DNA from: Streptomyces sp. R41
GTDB lineage: Bacteria; Actinomycetota; Actinomycetes; Streptomycetales; Streptomycetaceae
Direction of reading: 5' to 3'
DNA: 64,000 nucleotides
Assembly: GCF_041053055.1 (NCBI RefSeq)
Contig: NZ_CP163443.1
Span: forward strand, 2,914,001 to 2,978,000
Shown here: positions 52,156 through 62,057 of the stretch, piece by piece
How the letters are laid out: every line of letters begins with the position of its first letter
How positions within the stretch are numbered: position 1 is the first letter of the stretch
The notes under the pieces: generated by a model
Database searches by the model: none
Told to the model about the DNA's origin: nothing
What the model saw: only the letters and a program-made list of their open reading frames with translations
Position numbers and translations under genes: made by a program

Positions 52156-53520
52156 TCAGCGGGGCAGTTCGGCGCGGCGCAGGTCGCGGACGCACAGGGC
52201 GAGGACCCCGCCGAGGCCGCAGACCGCGGCGCTGGTGACGAAGACGGGCCCGGTGCCCCACCAGCCGATCGCGGCGGCGGTCAGCGGCATGCTGAGCGGG
52301 GCGAGACCCAGGCTGACGATGCCGGAGACGGCGCTGACCCGGCCCAGGTAGGCGGGGTCCGCCTGGGTCTGCAGCAGCGCGCCGCACAGCGCACCGCTGA
52401 GCCCGGCGAACAGCCCGATGAGCAGGGCGACCCCGATGGCCGCTGCGACGTTCGGTACGAAGGCGAGCGCGCCGATCGCGACCGAGCCCGCCAGGATCGC
52501 CACCGCGGCCAGATGTCCCGCGTGCGGCAGCCGCCCCCGCACGGTCAGCAGCAGCGCGGCGGTCCCCGCGCCGGCCCCGAACCCGGCGAGCACGCAGCCC
52601 ATCCCGGACGCGCCCCAGCCACGCTGATCGGCCAAAAGGGTCAGGCCCACATTCAGCGGCCCGACGAATCCGAGGTCGCCGAGCGCGATGGCGGCGATGA
52701 GCGGGGCGAGGACGCGGTGGCGCCGGATGTAGCGCAGGCCTTCGCGGAGGTCCCGCCAGGCGGTGGGCCGTGCGGGCTGACCCTGCGCGGCTGGCGCACC
52801 ATCGTCGGCGGCGGCCACGCGCGCGTGGCCCGTGTCGGCAGCCACGCGTGCGTGTCCCGTGTCCGCCGGGGCACCTGCCCCGCCTGCCCCGTTCACGTCG
52901 TCAGTGGGCAGCTCCCGCATCCGTACGGAGATCAGCAGCGGCACCGACACGGCGATCAGCATCCCCGCGAGCCCGAAGGCCGCCGCCGCGCCGCCGAGCG
53001 CCACACCGAGACCGCCGAGCGGTGCGCCGACCACGTTGGCGAAGCGGATCGCGAGGCCCCGCATGCCCTGGACGCGGGCGAGTTGTTCCCGGCTCGTGAT
53101 GCGGGCCGGCAGGGCACCCACGGCGGGCATGAAGACGGCGTCGACGGTGCCGAAGACGACGGCGAGCAGGGCCAGCAGCCACAGACTCGGGCTGGTCGCG
53201 AACAGCAGCGCGGCCAGCGCGAGCACGGCGGCGCAACGCACGGTGTCACTGCCGATGACGACCTTCCGCGGCCCGAACCGGTCGGCGACCACACCTCCGC
53301 CGAGCATCAACAGCGCCCGGGGAACGGCGCTCACGGTCATCACGAGCCCTGCCTGCGTGGGCGTTCCGGACTGCACAGCCGCCCAGGACAGCGCGATGTA
53401 GCAGACGTTGTCGCCGATCATCGACGAGGCGTAGGCACCGAGCCAGCGCAGGACGTTGCCGTCGCGGTGGGCGGGTCTGCCGGTGGTGGCGGGAGCCGGG
53501 GGAATGACGTTCGTGGTCAC
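52156..53520 (-). CDS. Major facilitator superfamily transporter
   Basis: A 454-residue MFS efflux-type protein (MFS_3-like) with about 12 helices in two halves. The loop after helix 2 carries GGGVVADRFGPRKVVIG, the classical motif A. The central cytoplasmic loop (residues about 205-255) is hydrophilic and includes a short internal duplication, DTGHARVAA twice. It starts at GTG 53520. The ArsR-type gene upstream in the same direction, 26 nt away, is a likely repressor. Substrate unknown; drug or metabolite export is inferred. Confidence 0.87.
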   Translation of the reverse strand: MTTNVIPPAPATTGRPAHRDGNVLRWLGAYASSMIGDNVCYIALSWAAVQSGTPTQAGLVMTVSAVPRALLMLGGGVVADRFGPRKVVIGSDTVRCAAVLALAALLFATSPSLWLLALLAVVFGTVDAVFMPAVGALPARITSREQLARVQGMRGLAIRFANVVGAPLGGLGVALGGAAAAFGLAGMLIAVSVPLLISVRMRELPTDDVNGAGGAGAPADTGHARVAADTGHARVAAADDGAPAAQGQPARPTAWRDLREGLRYIRRHRVLAPLIAAIALGDLGFVGPLNVGLTLLADQRGWGASGMGCVLAGFGAGAGTAALLLTVRGRLPHAGHLAAVAILAGSVAIGALAFVPNVAAAIGVALLIGLFAGLSGALCGALLQTQADPAYLGRVSAVSGIVSLGLAPLSMPLTAAAIGWWGTGPVFVTSAAVCGLGGVLALCVRDLRRAELPR

Positions 53521-53546
53521 GGAGCCAGGTCCTCTCAGACGCTCAA

Positions 53547-54134
53547 TCAGGCGCGGAACGGGAAGCCGTACAGGTGCAGCGCGACGTTCTCGCGCCCTTC
53601 GGTGTCACCGGCCGCTTCGTCGGCGCGGCCCTTGTCGTCGTACTTCTTGATGACCGTGAGCAACTCGTCCTTGAGCGCGTCGAGTTCGGCGGCCGTCAGA
53701 CGGAGCGTGGCCTCCGAGTCGGCGGCGGCGTCGTTCCACTCCGTGGGCCAGGTGGCGCGCTCGTCGAGGTAGCGCCGGTAGAGGTCGCCGCGCTGCTCGT
53801 GGAAGAGCCGGGTGAAGGCCAGGTGCGCGGCCTCCTTCTCGGGCGCGTCCCGGAAGTCCACGCCCCGGACACTCACGCCGTCCGAGGCGGGCTCCCACCA
53901 GCGCTCCCTGCCGTCCCCGCTGCGCGGCTCGGCCTCCTCGATCAGCCCGTGCTCGGCGAGCTTGCGCAGGTGGTAGCTGACCAGCGAGGGCGCCTCGTCG
54001 ACCTGTTCGCCCAACTGGGACGCGGTCGCGGCGCCGGTCACGATCAACGCCCGATACAGCTTCATCCGCAGCGGATGTCCCAGAGCCTTGAGCGTGCCCA
54101 CATCCGTGATGCGGCGGTTCTCCTTGCTTGCCAT
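53547..54134 (-). CDS. ArsR-family winged-helix regulator
   Basis: A 195-residue transcriptional regulator. The N-terminal winged helix includes LKALGHPLRMKLYRAL and the recognition helix region APSLVSYHLRKLAEHGLIEE; the C-terminal half (residues about 95-195) is a helical extension with Asp/Glu and Trp. No Cys-rich metal-binding motif is seen, so it is not a classical metal sensor. Two TTGCGCAACT palindromes just upstream of ATG 54134 are probable autoregulatory operators, and the MFS gene downstream is the probable target. Confidence 0.86.
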   Translation of the reverse strand: MASKENRRITDVGTLKALGHPLRMKLYRALIVTGAATASQLGEQVDEAPSLVSYHLRKLAEHGLIEEAEPRSGDGRERWWEPASDGVSVRGVDFRDAPEKEAAHLAFTRLFHEQRGDLYRRYLDERATWPTEWNDAAADSEATLRLTAAELDALKDELLTVIKKYDDKGRADEAAGDTEGRENVALHLYGFPFRA

Positions 54135-54159
54135 GCCCTGACCTTAGATGCGAAAGAAA

Positions 54160-54186
54160 AGTTGCGCAACTAAAATTGCGCAACTT
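54160..54186. promoter_or_regulatory. Tandem palindromic operator upstream of the ArsR gene
   Basis: AGTTGCGCAACT (54160-54171) is a perfect 12-bp palindrome; AATTGCGCAACTT (about 54174-54186) repeats the core 16 bp on. The position, 26-52 bp upstream of the regulator start, suits repression by the regulator itself. The surrounding DNA is AT-richer than the average. Confidence 0.72.
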
Positions 54187-54220
54187 CCCTTTCTCATCTG
54201 GACGGTGTCCGGACACAGCT

Positions 54221-54249
54221 GAGCCCCGGCCACCAAGTGACCGGGGCTC
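54221..54249 (-). terminator. Terminator of the his operon
   Basis: GAGCCCCGG (54221-54229) pairs with CCGGGGCTC (54241-54249). The stem is extended inward by CAC/GTG after one C-A mismatch. It lies 15 nt past the hisF stop. Confidence 0.8.
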
Positions 54250-54263
54250 AAAGGCAGCTGACC

Positions 54264-55019
54264 TCAGCGAACGGGATGCCCCGCCCCCCGCAACGTCTCC
54301 TTCACCTCACCGATCCGCAGATCCCCGAAGTGGAAGACGGACGCTGCGAGCACCGCGTCGGCGCCCGCGGCGATGGCCGGCGGGAAGTCGGCGAGCCGCC
54401 CCGCGCCGCCGCTGGCGATCAGCGGCACGGTGACGTGCTTGCGTACGGCCTCGATCATCTCGATGTCGTACCCGTCCTTCGTGCCGTCCGCGTCCATCGA
54501 GTTGAGCAGGATCTCCCCCGCGCCCAGCTCGGCGGCCCGGTGCGCCCACTCGACGGCGTCGATGCCGGTGCCCTTGCGCCCGCCGTGGGTGGTGACCTCG
54601 AAGGAGCCGCTCTCGGTACGCCGGGCATCCACCGACAGCACCAGCACCTGCCGCCCGAACCGCTCCGCGATCTCACGGATGAGATCCGGCCGGGCGATCG
54701 CGGCGGTGTTGACCCCGACCTTGTCGGCGCCCGCCCGCAGCAGCTTGTCCACGTCCTCCGCGGTGCGCACGCCGCCGCCCACGGTCAGCGGGATGAAGAC
54801 CTGCTCGGCCGTGCGGCGCACCACGTCGTAGGTGGTCTCGCGATTGCCGGAGGACGCCGTGATGTCCAGGAACGTCAGCTCGTCGGCGCCCTCGGCGTCG
54901 TACACCTTGGCCATCTCGACGGGGTCGCCCGCGTCGCGCAGGTTCTGGAAGTTGACGCCCTTGACGACCCGGCCGTTGTCCACGTCCAGGCAGGGGATGA
55001 CTCGTACGGCGAGGGTCAT
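54264..55019 (-). CDS. hisF: Imidazole glycerol phosphate synthase cyclase subunit
   Basis: A 251-residue TIM barrel that, with HisH, makes IGP and AICAR from PRFAR. Catalytic Asp11 is in [15 protein letters not shown] and the second Asp in [12 protein letters not shown]. Phosphate-binding [11 protein letters not shown] and [11 protein letters not shown] are complete. It is the last gene of the operon, overlapping the RidA-like gene by 4 nt (ATGA). Confidence 0.97.
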   Translation of the reverse strand: MTLAVRVIPCLDVDNGRVVKGVNFQNLRDAGDPVEMAKVYDAEGADELTFLDITASSGNRETTYDVVRRTAEQVFIPLTVGGGVRTAEDVDKLLRAGADKVGVNTAAIARPDLIREIAERFGRQVLVLSVDARRTESGSFEVTTHGGRKGTGIDAVEWAHRAAELGAGEILLNSMDADGTKDGYDIEMIEAVRKHVTVPLIASGGAGRLADFPPAIAAGADAVLAASVFHFGDLRIGEVKETLRGAGHPVR

Positions 55020-55411
55020 GACTGCACTCCTCGGAACGCCTCCACCTCGACCTCGACGACCAGACGCGGGTCCACGAGGCCGGAGACGATGATCATGGAT
55101 GCGGCGGGACGGACGGCGTCGAACAGCTCCTTGTGGGCGCGTCCGACATCCTCCACGTCCCGGGCATGGGTGATGTACATGCGTGTACGGACGACGTCGT
55201 CGCGGCCGAGGCCGAGCTGCTCCAGCGCGGCGAACGCGGCGTTGAAGGAGTTGACCGCCTGTTCGTACGGGTCGCCGGGGGCGATCTGGCCGTCGATCAC
55301 GGAGGTGCAGCCGGCGACCAGCACCAGGCCGTTCGGCAGCTCCACCGCGCGGGAGTAGCCGAAGGCCTCCTCCCAGGGCGCGCCGGTCGTGACGCGTCGC
55401 ACGTCGCTCAC
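55016..55411 (-). CDS. ridA: RidA/YjgF/Rid family protein
   Basis: A 131-residue Rid-family protein with a likely active-site Arg in [16 protein letters not shown] (about residue 117). Rid proteins hydrolyse reactive enamines/imines or act on other small metabolites. It sits between priA and hisF with 4-nt overlaps on both sides, so it is made as part of the histidine operon. It may detoxify a reactive intermediate linked to this pathway; that role is inferred. Confidence 0.88.
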   Translation of the reverse strand: MSDVRRVTTGAPWEEAFGYSRAVELPNGLVLVAGCTSVIDGQIAPGDPYEQAVNSFNAAFAALEQLGLGRDDVVRTRMYITHARDVEDVGRAHKELFDAVRPAASMIIVSGLVDPRLVVEVEVEAFRGVQS

Positions 55412-56136
55412 TTGGCTACCGCCTCCAGGGCCTCTTCCAGTGTGAACGCCTTGGCGTACAGGGCCTTTCCGACGATGGAGCCCTCGACACCGAGGGGCAC
55501 CAGCTCGGCGATGGCGCGCAGGTCGTCCAGCGAGGACACCCCGCCCGACGCCACCACCGGGCGGTCCGTCGCCGCGCAGACGTTGCGCAGCAGTTCCAGG
55601 TTCGGTCCCTGGAGCGTGCCGTCCTTGGCGATGTCCGTGACGACGTACCGCGCGCAGCCCTCCTTGTTGAGACGCTCCAGCGTCTCGTAGAGGTCACCGC
55701 CGTCGCGCGTCCAGCCGCGGCCGCGCAGCGTCGTGCCGCGTACATCGAGGCCGACCGCGATCTTGTCGCCGTGCTCGGCGATGACCTTGGCGACCCACTC
55801 GGGCGTCTCCAGGGCGGCGGTGCCGAGGTTCACACGGGTGCAGCCGGTGGCGAGGGCGGCGGCGAGCGTGTCGTCGTCACGGATACCGCCGGACAGCTCC
55901 ACCTTGATGTCCATCGCCTTCGCGACCTCGGCGATCAGCGCCCGGTTGTCACCGGTGCCGAACGCGGCGTCCAGGTCGACGAGATGCAGCCACTCGGCAC
56001 CCGCACTCTGCCAGGCGAGAGCGGCCTCGAGGGGAGAGCCGTAGGACGTCTCGGTCCCGGACTCGCCGTGGACGAGGCGGACGGCCTGGCCGTCGCGGAC
56101 GTCGACGGCGGGGAGGAGTTCGAGCTTCGAAGCCAT
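55408..56136 (-). CDS. priA: Phosphoribosyl isomerase A (bifunctional HisA/TrpF)
   Basis: A 242-residue TIM barrel that isomerises both ProFAR (histidine) and PRA (tryptophan) in Streptomyces and mycobacteria. Asp11 is in [17 protein letters not shown]; the second acid is in [13 protein letters not shown]. No trpF gene appears in the window's trp region, which fits the dual role. ATG 56136 shares its A with the hisH stop (TGATG), and the stop overlaps the RidA gene (GTGA). Confidence 0.95.
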   Translation of the reverse strand: MASKLELLPAVDVRDGQAVRLVHGESGTETSYGSPLEAALAWQSAGAEWLHLVDLDAAFGTGDNRALIAEVAKAMDIKVELSGGIRDDDTLAAALATGCTRVNLGTAALETPEWVAKVIAEHGDKIAVGLDVRGTTLRGRGWTRDGGDLYETLERLNKEGCARYVVTDIAKDGTLQGPNLELLRNVCAATDRPVVASGGVSSLDDLRAIAELVPLGVEGSIVGKALYAKAFTLEEALEAVAK

Positions 56137-56777
56137 CAGAGGGTTCCGATCCAGTTGTTCAGCAGCTGCGCTCCGGCGTCGCCGGACTTCTCGGGGTGGA
56201 ACTGCGTGGCCCACAGGGCGCCGTTCTCGACGGCCGCCACGAAGGGCTTGCCGTGCGTCGACCAGGTGACCAGAGGTGAGCGCATCGCCGGGTTCGCGAC
56301 CTCGAGGGACCAGTCGTGGACGGCGTAGGAGTGGACGAAGTAGAAGCGCGCGTCGGCGTCGAGACCCGCGAAGAGCTGCGAGCCGGCCGGCGCCTCGACC
56401 GTGTTCCAGCCCATGTGGGGCACGATGTCGGCCTGCAGCGGCTCGACCGTGCCGGGCCACTCGTCGAGGCCCTCGGTCTCCACGCCGTGCTCGATGCCGC
56501 GCGCGAAGAGGATCTGCATGCCGACGCAGATGCCCATCACCGGGCGGCCACCGGACAGGCGGCGACCGATGATCCACTCGCCCCGGGCGTCCTTCAGGCC
56601 CTTCATGCAGGCGGCGAAGGCGCCGACGCCGGGCACCAGCAGGCCGTCCGCGTTCATGGCCGTGTCGAAGTCGCGCGTTATCTCCACGTCGGCACCCGCG
56701 CGCGCGAGGGCGCGCTCGGCGGAGCGGACGTTACCGAAGCCGTAGTCGAAGACGACGACCTTCTTGGGTGCGCTCAA
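56136..56777 (-). CDS. hisH: Imidazole glycerol phosphate synthase glutaminase subunit, TTG start
   Basis: A 213-residue class I glutamine amidotransferase. The nucleophile Cys is in [14 protein letters not shown] and the His/Glu in [13 protein letters not shown]. The start is decided by the ribosome site: GGAGG lies 7 nt before TTG 56777 but abuts the upstream GTG 56783 with no spacing. The TTG overlaps the stop of the small membrane protein gene (TTGA), a less common coupling form. Confidence 0.94.
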   Translation of the reverse strand: MSAPKKVVVFDYGFGNVRSAERALARAGADVEITRDFDTAMNADGLLVPGVGAFAACMKGLKDARGEWIIGRRLSGGRPVMGICVGMQILFARGIEHGVETEGLDEWPGTVEPLQADIVPHMGWNTVEAPAGSQLFAGLDADARFYFVHSYAVHDWSLEVANPAMRSPLVTWSTHGKPFVAAVENGALWATQFHPEKSGDAGAQLLNNWIGTL

Positions 56778-56938
56778 TTCCACACCTCCAGCCTCATGAC
56801 GCCCGCGACCAGACACATCGCGGCGCCGATGGAGAGCAGCACGATGAGGCTCTTGGGCATCTGCTGCTTGACGAAGGAGTAGATGCCGCCGAGGAGGAAG
56901 AGTCCGACGACGATCAGGATGCTCGACAGGCCGGTCAC
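56774..56938 (-). CDS. Small two-helix membrane protein within the his operon
   Basis: A 54-residue protein: helix 1 [19 protein letters not shown], basic turn KQQMPKS, helix 2 [21 protein letters not shown] 56938 overlaps the hisB stop (GTGA) and its stop overlaps the hisH TTG (TTGA), so it is translated in line with the histidine enzymes. I recognise small membrane proteins at this position in other Streptomyces but know no function. Confidence 0.8.
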   Translation of the reverse strand: MTGLSSILIVVGLFLLGGIYSFVKQQMPKSLIVLLSIGAAMCLVAGVMRLEVWN

Positions 56939-57528
56939 AGCGCGCCCTTCGTGGAGGGGAGGATGCCGACGGCGCGCGGGTCGCGCTCGGAGGCGTAGCG
57001 CAGCGCGCGGGCCAGCGCCTTGAACTGGCACTCCACGATGTGGTGCGCGTTGCGCCCGTAGGGCACGTGCACGTGCAGCGCGATCTGGGCCTGCGCGACG
57101 AAGGACTCCAGGATGTGCCGGGTCATCGTCGTGTCGTACTCGCCGATCATCGGCGCCATGTTCTCGGGCTCGGTGTGCACGAGGTACGGGCGCCCGGAGA
57201 GGTCGACGGTCACCTGGGCGAGAGACTCGTCGAGCGGGACCGTGCAGTTCCCGAATCGATAAATCCCCACCTTGTCGCCGAGCGCCTGCTTGAAGGCGGC
57301 GCCCAGCGCGAGGGCGGTGTCCTCGATGGTGTGGTGCGAGTCGATGTGCAGGTCGCCCTCGGTCTTCACGGTCAGGTCGAACAGACCGTGCCGGCCGAGC
57401 TGGTCGAGCATGTGGTCGTAGAAGCCGACGCCTGTCGACACATCGACCTTGCCGGACCCGTCGAGATCGATCTCGACGAGGACCGACGTCTCCTTCGTCG
57501 TTCTCTGGACACGTCCTACGCGGCTCAT
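56935..57528 (-). CDS. hisB: Imidazoleglycerol-phosphate dehydratase
   Basis: A 197-residue monofunctional IGPD. The duplicated metal-binding motifs are visible: [20 protein letters not shown], here as [38 protein letters not shown] and [12 protein letters not shown]. The absence of a phosphatase domain is normal for actinobacteria. ATG 57528 overlaps the hisC stop (ATGA). Confidence 0.96.
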   Translation of the reverse strand: MSRVGRVQRTTKETSVLVEIDLDGSGKVDVSTGVGFYDHMLDQLGRHGLFDLTVKTEGDLHIDSHHTIEDTALALGAAFKQALGDKVGIYRFGNCTVPLDESLAQVTVDLSGRPYLVHTEPENMAPMIGEYDTTMTRHILESFVAQAQIALHVHVPYGRNAHHIVECQFKALARALRYASERDPRAVGILPSTKGAL

Positions 57529-58634
57529 GCGTTCTGCTCCTTCTTCAGTTCACGTACCGCGTCGAGGAACGCGTCGTTTTCGGCGGGGGTTCCGGCGGAG
57601 ACCCGCAGCCACCCCGGTACGCCGTTGTCCCGGACCAGGACGCCCCGGTCGAGGATCTTCTGCCAGGCGGTGTGGGAGTCCTCGAACCGCCCGAACTGCA
57701 CGAAGTTCGCGTCGGATTCGATCACCTCGTATCCGATCGCGCGCAGTTCGGCGACCAGCCGGTCCCGCTCGGCCTTCAGCTGCTCGACGTACCCCAGCAG
57801 CGTGTCGGTGTGCTCCAGGGCGGCCAGCGCCGTGGCCTGCGTGATGGCCGAGAGGTGGTACGGCAGCCGTACGAGCTGGACCGCGTCCACGACCGCCGGG
57901 TGCGCGGCGAGATAGCCGAGGCGGAGCCCGGCCGCGCCGAACGCCTTCGACATCGTCCGCGAGACGACGAGATTCGGCCGACCTTCGATCAGCGGCAGCA
58001 GCGAGGCTCCGTGGCTGAACTCGATGTACGCCTCGTCCACGATCACCATCGACGGCTTCGCCGCCTGCGCGGCCTCGTACAGCGCGAGGACCGTCTCGGG
58101 CGGGACCGCGTTGCCCGTGGGGTTGTTGGGGGTCGTGATGAAGACGACGTCCGGCCGGTTCTCGGCGATGGCCTGCTCGGCGGCGGCGAGGTCGATCGTG
58201 AAGTCCTCGTTGCGGGGACCCGAGATCCAGCCCGTGCCCGTGCCGCGCGCGATGAGCGCGTGCATCGAGTACGACGGCTCGAAGCCGATCGCCGTACGGC
58301 CCGGTCCGCCGAAGGTCTGCAGCAGCTGCTGGATGACCTCGTTCGAACCGTTGGCCGCCCAGACGTTCTCCATGCCGACCCGGTGGTTGCCGGTCTTCGT
58401 CAGGTACTTGGCCAGCTCGGTGCGCAGCTCCACCGCGTCCCGGTCGGGGTAGCGGTTGAGGTCGCGGGCGGCCTCGCGCACCCGCTCGGCGATCCGCTCG
58501 ACGAGCGGCTCGGGCAGCGAGTACGGGTTCTCGTTGGTGTTCAGCCGTACGGGGACGTCCAACTGGGGCGCGCCATAGGGGGACTTGCCGCGCAGCTCGT
58601 CCCGTACGGGGAGATCGTCGATTCCGAAGCTCAC
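57525..58634 (-). CDS. hisC: Histidinol-phosphate aminotransferase
   Basis: A 369-residue PLP aminotransferase converting imidazole acetol-phosphate to histidinol-phosphate. [12 protein letters not shown] binds substrate, [12 protein letters not shown] and [12 protein letters not shown] are cofactor loops, and the PLP lysine is in [22 protein letters not shown] 58634 overlaps the hisD stop (GTGA). A longer upstream frame would run into hisD and is rejected. Confidence 0.96.
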   Translation of the reverse strand: MSFGIDDLPVRDELRGKSPYGAPQLDVPVRLNTNENPYSLPEPLVERIAERVREAARDLNRYPDRDAVELRTELAKYLTKTGNHRVGMENVWAANGSNEVIQQLLQTFGGPGRTAIGFEPSYSMHALIARGTGTGWISGPRNEDFTIDLAAAEQAIAENRPDVVFITTPNNPTGNAVPPETVLALYEAAQAAKPSMVIVDEAYIEFSHGASLLPLIEGRPNLVVSRTMSKAFGAAGLRLGYLAAHPAVVDAVQLVRLPYHLSAITQATALAALEHTDTLLGYVEQLKAERDRLVAELRAIGYEVIESDANFVQFGRFEDSHTAWQKILDRGVLVRDNGVPGWLRVSAGTPAENDAFLDAVRELKKEQNA

Positions 58635-59953
58635 TTGCTGGGTACCTTCCAACCGAACCGAGCCTTGATCGCCGCCCCGTGGGCCGGCAGGTCCTCCGCC
58701 TCCGCCAGCGTCACCACGTGATGCGCCACGTCGGCCAGCGCGTCCTTCGTGTAGTCGACGATGTGGATGCCGCGCAGGAAGGACTGGACGGACAGGCCCG
58801 AGGAGTGGCAGGCGCAGCCGCCGGTGGGCAGGACGTGGTTGGAGCCGGCCGCGTAGTCGCCCAGCGACACGGGCGCCCAGGGACCGACGAAGATTGCGCC
58901 CGCGTTCTTCACCCGGTCCGCGACGGCAGCGGCGTCCGCCGTCTGGATTTCCAGGTGCTCGGCGCCGTACGCGTCGACGACCCGCAGGCCCTCGGCCACG
59001 CCGTCGACCAGCACGATCGCGGACTGCTTGCCGCTCAGCGCCGGGACGATCCGGTCCTCGACGTGCTTGGTGGCCGTGACCTGCGGCTCCAGCTCCTTCT
59101 CGACGGCGTCCGCGAGCCGGCGGGAGTCCGTGACGAGAACGGCGGCGGCCAGCGGGTCGTGCTCGGCCTGGCTGATCAGGTCGGAGGCGACGTGCACCGG
59201 GTCGGCGGTCTCGTCCGCGAGGATCGCGATCTCGGTGGGGCCGGCCTCGGCGTCGATGCCGATCTTGCCCGCGAAGTATCGCTTGGCGGCCGCGACCCAG
59301 ATGTTTCCGGGACCGGTGACCATGTTGGCGGGCGGGCAGGACTCGGTGCCGTACGCGAACATCGCGACGGCCGTCGCACCGCCGGCCGCGTAGACCTCGT
59401 CGACGCCGAGCAGGGCACAGGCGGCGAGGATCGTCGGGTGCGGCAGCCCGCCGAACTCGGCCTGGGCGGGGGAGGCAAGCGCGATGGACCCGACCCCGGC
59501 TTCCTGGGCGGGGACCACATTCATGATCACGGAGGACGGGTAGACGGAGCGTCCGCCCGGCGCGTACAGCCCGACGCGCTCGACCGGCACCCACTTCTCG
59601 GTGACCGAGCCGCCGGGCACGACCTGGGTGGTGTGCGTCGTACGGCGCTGCTCGCGGTGGACCAGGCGGGCGCGGCGGATGGACTCCTCCAGGGCCGCGC
59701 GCACGGCCGGATCGAGCTGTTCCAGGGCGTCACTGAGCGCCTGGGCCGGAACCCGTACGGAATCGAGCCGCACGCCGTCGAATTTCTCCGCGTAGTCGAT
59801 CAGCGCCGCGTCGCCCCGATGATGCACGGCCTCGCAGATCGGACGCACCTTCTCCAGGGCGGACGATACGTCGAAGTCGGCTCGGGGCAGCAGGTCGCGC
59901 AGGGCGGAGCCCTCGGGGAGGGCGTCGCCGCGCAGATCGATTCGGGAGATCAC
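58631..59953 (-). CDS. hisD: Histidinol dehydrogenase
   Basis: A 440-residue zinc enzyme making histidine from histidinol in two NAD+-dependent steps. Segments include [31 protein letters not shown], the signature [32 protein letters not shown] with the base His, and a C-terminal zinc-site His. First gene of the operon; GTG 59953 is preceded by GAGAGAATTGG, an only moderate ribosome site. Confidence 0.97.
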   Translation of the reverse strand: MISRIDLRGDALPEGSALRDLLPRADFDVSSALEKVRPICEAVHHRGDAALIDYAEKFDGVRLDSVRVPAQALSDALEQLDPAVRAALEESIRRARLVHREQRRTTHTTQVVPGGSVTEKWVPVERVGLYAPGGRSVYPSSVIMNVVPAQEAGVGSIALASPAQAEFGGLPHPTILAACALLGVDEVYAAGGATAVAMFAYGTESCPPANMVTGPGNIWVAAAKRYFAGKIGIDAEAGPTEIAILADETADPVHVASDLISQAEHDPLAAAVLVTDSRRLADAVEKELEPQVTATKHVEDRIVPALSGKQSAIVLVDGVAEGLRVVDAYGAEHLEIQTADAAAVADRVKNAGAIFVGPWAPVSLGDYAAGSNHVLPTGGCACHSSGLSVQSFLRGIHIVDYTKDALADVAHHVVTLAEAEDLPAHGAAIKARFGWKVPSK

Positions 59954-59990
59954 GGTCCCAATTCTCTCAGACGGCGATAAGACGCCGGAC

Positions 59991-60095
59991 GGCTGTATCA
60001 ATGGCTGATACAACGCCGGAACAGCGGCTGACACGACGCGGTGACCTGTGGCTGACACGACGCCGTGATCCGGCTGGCCAGTGGCTGATACCGGC
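59991..60095 (-). repeat. Direct repeats in the his operon leader/promoter
   Basis: GGCTGAYAC occurs at 60003, 60026, 60050 and 60083 on the plus strand (spacings 23, 24 and 33 bp), and a related GGCTGTATC at 59991. Two central copies share the longer form GGCTGACACGACGC. Read toward hisD the unit is GTRTCAGCC. It lies 40-140 bp upstream of hisD and could be an operator array or part of an untranslated leader. Confidence 0.75.
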
Positions 60096-60207
60096 CACCT
60101 TCGGTTCCGCGGAAGATCCCCTTCACCAGTAGCGTTCGGGCCGTCACTGAGCGGGCATTGGACGGTTGTACGAAACCCGCGAGTAGCTGGGGAGGAAGGG
60201 AAGTGCC

Positions 60208-61788
60208 GTGACCGAGGGTGCCGGCATCCGCGGTGGGGACCTGCCGGACGAACTGACCGCCGCCGAGGCCGGAATGTGGCAGGCCTTCCGCAACGGCAGC
60301 GTGTACGACCTGCGCAGCGGGGACACGACCGTCGACGATCCGCACGGGGGCCATCCCTGGGGCCCCGAGCGCAGCGTCCGGGCCCGGATCGTGGCGTGGC
60401 TGCTGCTCGACGGCCCTCCCGCACTCCAGGGCAGGGTCTCCTCCCTGAAGCTGACCGGCGTGCAGATCACCGACGTTCTCGACCTCGCGGGCGGCACCGT
60501 GGGGCCGTACGTCGAGATGAAGGGGTGCCGGTTCGAGAAGGAGATCCTGCTGCCGGAGGCGCGGTTCCAGACCGTGCGCCTGGTCGACTGCTCGGTGCCA
60601 CGCCTGGAGGCCGCCCGGGTGCACACCGAGGGCGATCTGCATCTGCCGCGCTGCCGGTTCCACAACGGCGTACGGCTGACCGACGCGCACATCGGCACGG
60701 ATCTGCTGCTCAACCAGGCCGTGGTCTACCGGGACCGGCGTGGGCGCTCGCTCACCTGCGATGGCATGACCGTGGGGCAGGATCTCCAGGCCGAGATGCT
60801 GGAGTCGCACGGCGAGCTGAGCCTGCGCGGCGCCACCGTAGGGGTCTCCCTCAGCCTGCGCGGCAGCAAGCTGAACAACCCGTACACACGTCTCGCCCTG
60901 AACGCCCCGCAGCTCACCGTCAACCGCACGCTCTACATGACCCCCGCGGCCGTCGGCAATCCGCTGGTGACCAGCGGCACGACCCCGGCGCGCGGCACGC
61001 TGGTGCAGCGGTTCGAGTGCCAGGGCGGGATCCGCCTCGACGACGGGCGGTTCGGGGACGCGGTCGACTTCGAGGGAGCCCGTTTCCTCTTCGACGACGA
61101 CCAGGAGCTGTCACTGCGCCGGGTTCAGACGCCCGAGCTGCGCTTCCTCGGGGAGAGACCCGAGCGCGGCAAGGTGGTCCTGTCGGGCGCGCGGATCGTC
61201 AACCTGGTGGACAGCGCGTCCAGTTGGCCGGGGCCCGGCAGCCTCCACATGGGCGGCTTCGTCTACGAGAACCTCGTGCCGCAGGGCGCGTTCCCGCTGA
61301 CCCGGCGGCTGGAGTGGGTGACGGCGGCGACCGCCGAGTACAACCCGGAGCCGTACGAGCGCCTCGCCACCGTGCTGCGCAACTCCGGGGAGGACGAGGA
61401 CGCGCGCGAGGTGCTGCTCGCCAAGCAGCGCCGCCGCCGCGAGACCCTGCCGCTCGCCGCCAAGCTCTGGGGGTACGCGCAGGACTGGACGGTCGCCTAC
61501 GGGTACCGGCCCGGGCGGGCCGCGCTGTGGATGGCGTTGCTGTGGGCGGCGACGTCGATCGCCTTCTCGCACGCCAGCCATCCGCCGATCAACGACGACG
61601 GGCATCCCCCGTGGAACGCCTCACTGTTCGCCCTGGACCTGCTGCTGCCGGTCATCGACCTCGGCCAGGTCGGCTTCTGGCAGCTGCGCGGCGGCTGGCA
61701 GTGGCTGGCCGCCGTGGTGATCCTCCTCGGCTGGATCCTTGCGACGACGGTGGCGGCGGGGGCGACACGGCTGCTGCGGCGCAGCTGA
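60208..61788 (+). CDS. Membrane-anchored beta-helix-like conserved protein
   Basis: A 526-residue protein of a type conserved in Streptomyces. Residues about 60-350 are made of short degenerate repeats with regular hydrophobic spacing ([45 protein letters not shown]), which resembles a beta-helix or pentapeptide-like solenoid. The C-terminal 110 residues contain about two membrane helices ([32 protein letters not shown]). No catalytic motif is recognised. GTG 60208 follows GGGGAGGAAGG. It is divergent from hisD. Confidence 0.75.
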   Translation: MTEGAGIRGGDLPDELTAAEAGMWQAFRNGSVYDLRSGDTTVDDPHGGHPWGPERSVRARIVAWLLLDGPPALQGRVSSLKLTGVQITDVLDLAGGTVGPYVEMKGCRFEKEILLPEARFQTVRLVDCSVPRLEAARVHTEGDLHLPRCRFHNGVRLTDAHIGTDLLLNQAVVYRDRRGRSLTCDGMTVGQDLQAEMLESHGELSLRGATVGVSLSLRGSKLNNPYTRLALNAPQLTVNRTLYMTPAAVGNPLVTSGTTPARGTLVQRFECQGGIRLDDGRFGDAVDFEGARFLFDDDQELSLRRVQTPELRFLGERPERGKVVLSGARIVNLVDSASSWPGPGSLHMGGFVYENLVPQGAFPLTRRLEWVTAATAEYNPEPYERLATVLRNSGEDEDAREVLLAKQRRRRETLPLAAKLWGYAQDWTVAYGYRPGRAALWMALLWAATSIAFSHASHPPINDDGHPPWNASLFALDLLLPVIDLGQVGFWQLRGGWQWLAAVVILLGWILATTVAAGATRLLRRS

Positions 61789-61801
61789 CGCGGCACCTCC
61801 T

Positions 61802-61926
61802 CCGCACAGATCGCGGCTGGAGCGGCACCTCCCCCGCACAGATCGCGGCTGGAGCGGCAGCTACCCGCACAGATCGCGGCTCACACAGCGCGTTCCCGCG
61901 CAGATGCGGACCCTTCCCGCACAGAT
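61802..61926 (+). repeat. Five direct repeats of CCGCACAGAT at about 31-bp spacing
   Basis: CCGCACAGAT is found at 61802, 61834, 61865 and 61917, and CCGCGCAGAT at 61896, with spacings of 32, 31, 31 and 21 bp. The first copies share the flank CGCGGCTGGAGCGGCA. They begin 14 bp after the preceding stop codon and end about 130 bp before the next gene. No spacer-type variation as in CRISPR is seen. Confidence 0.82.
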
Positions 61927-62057
61927 GTCGAACAGTGGAACAACAGTCACCTTTTACTCCCCCTTGACCGCCCGGCATACAACCAATCGACGGTTACAAA
62001 AGTGTCACCGCACGCCTCTGGTACAGCTCCGACCTGCGGCTTTCAATGGTCTTCACC

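Noticed and set aside
61802..61926. Possible CRISPR array
   Set aside because: The conserved unit is only about 10-20 bp, the intervals resemble each other instead of being unique spacers, and there are no cas genes nearby.
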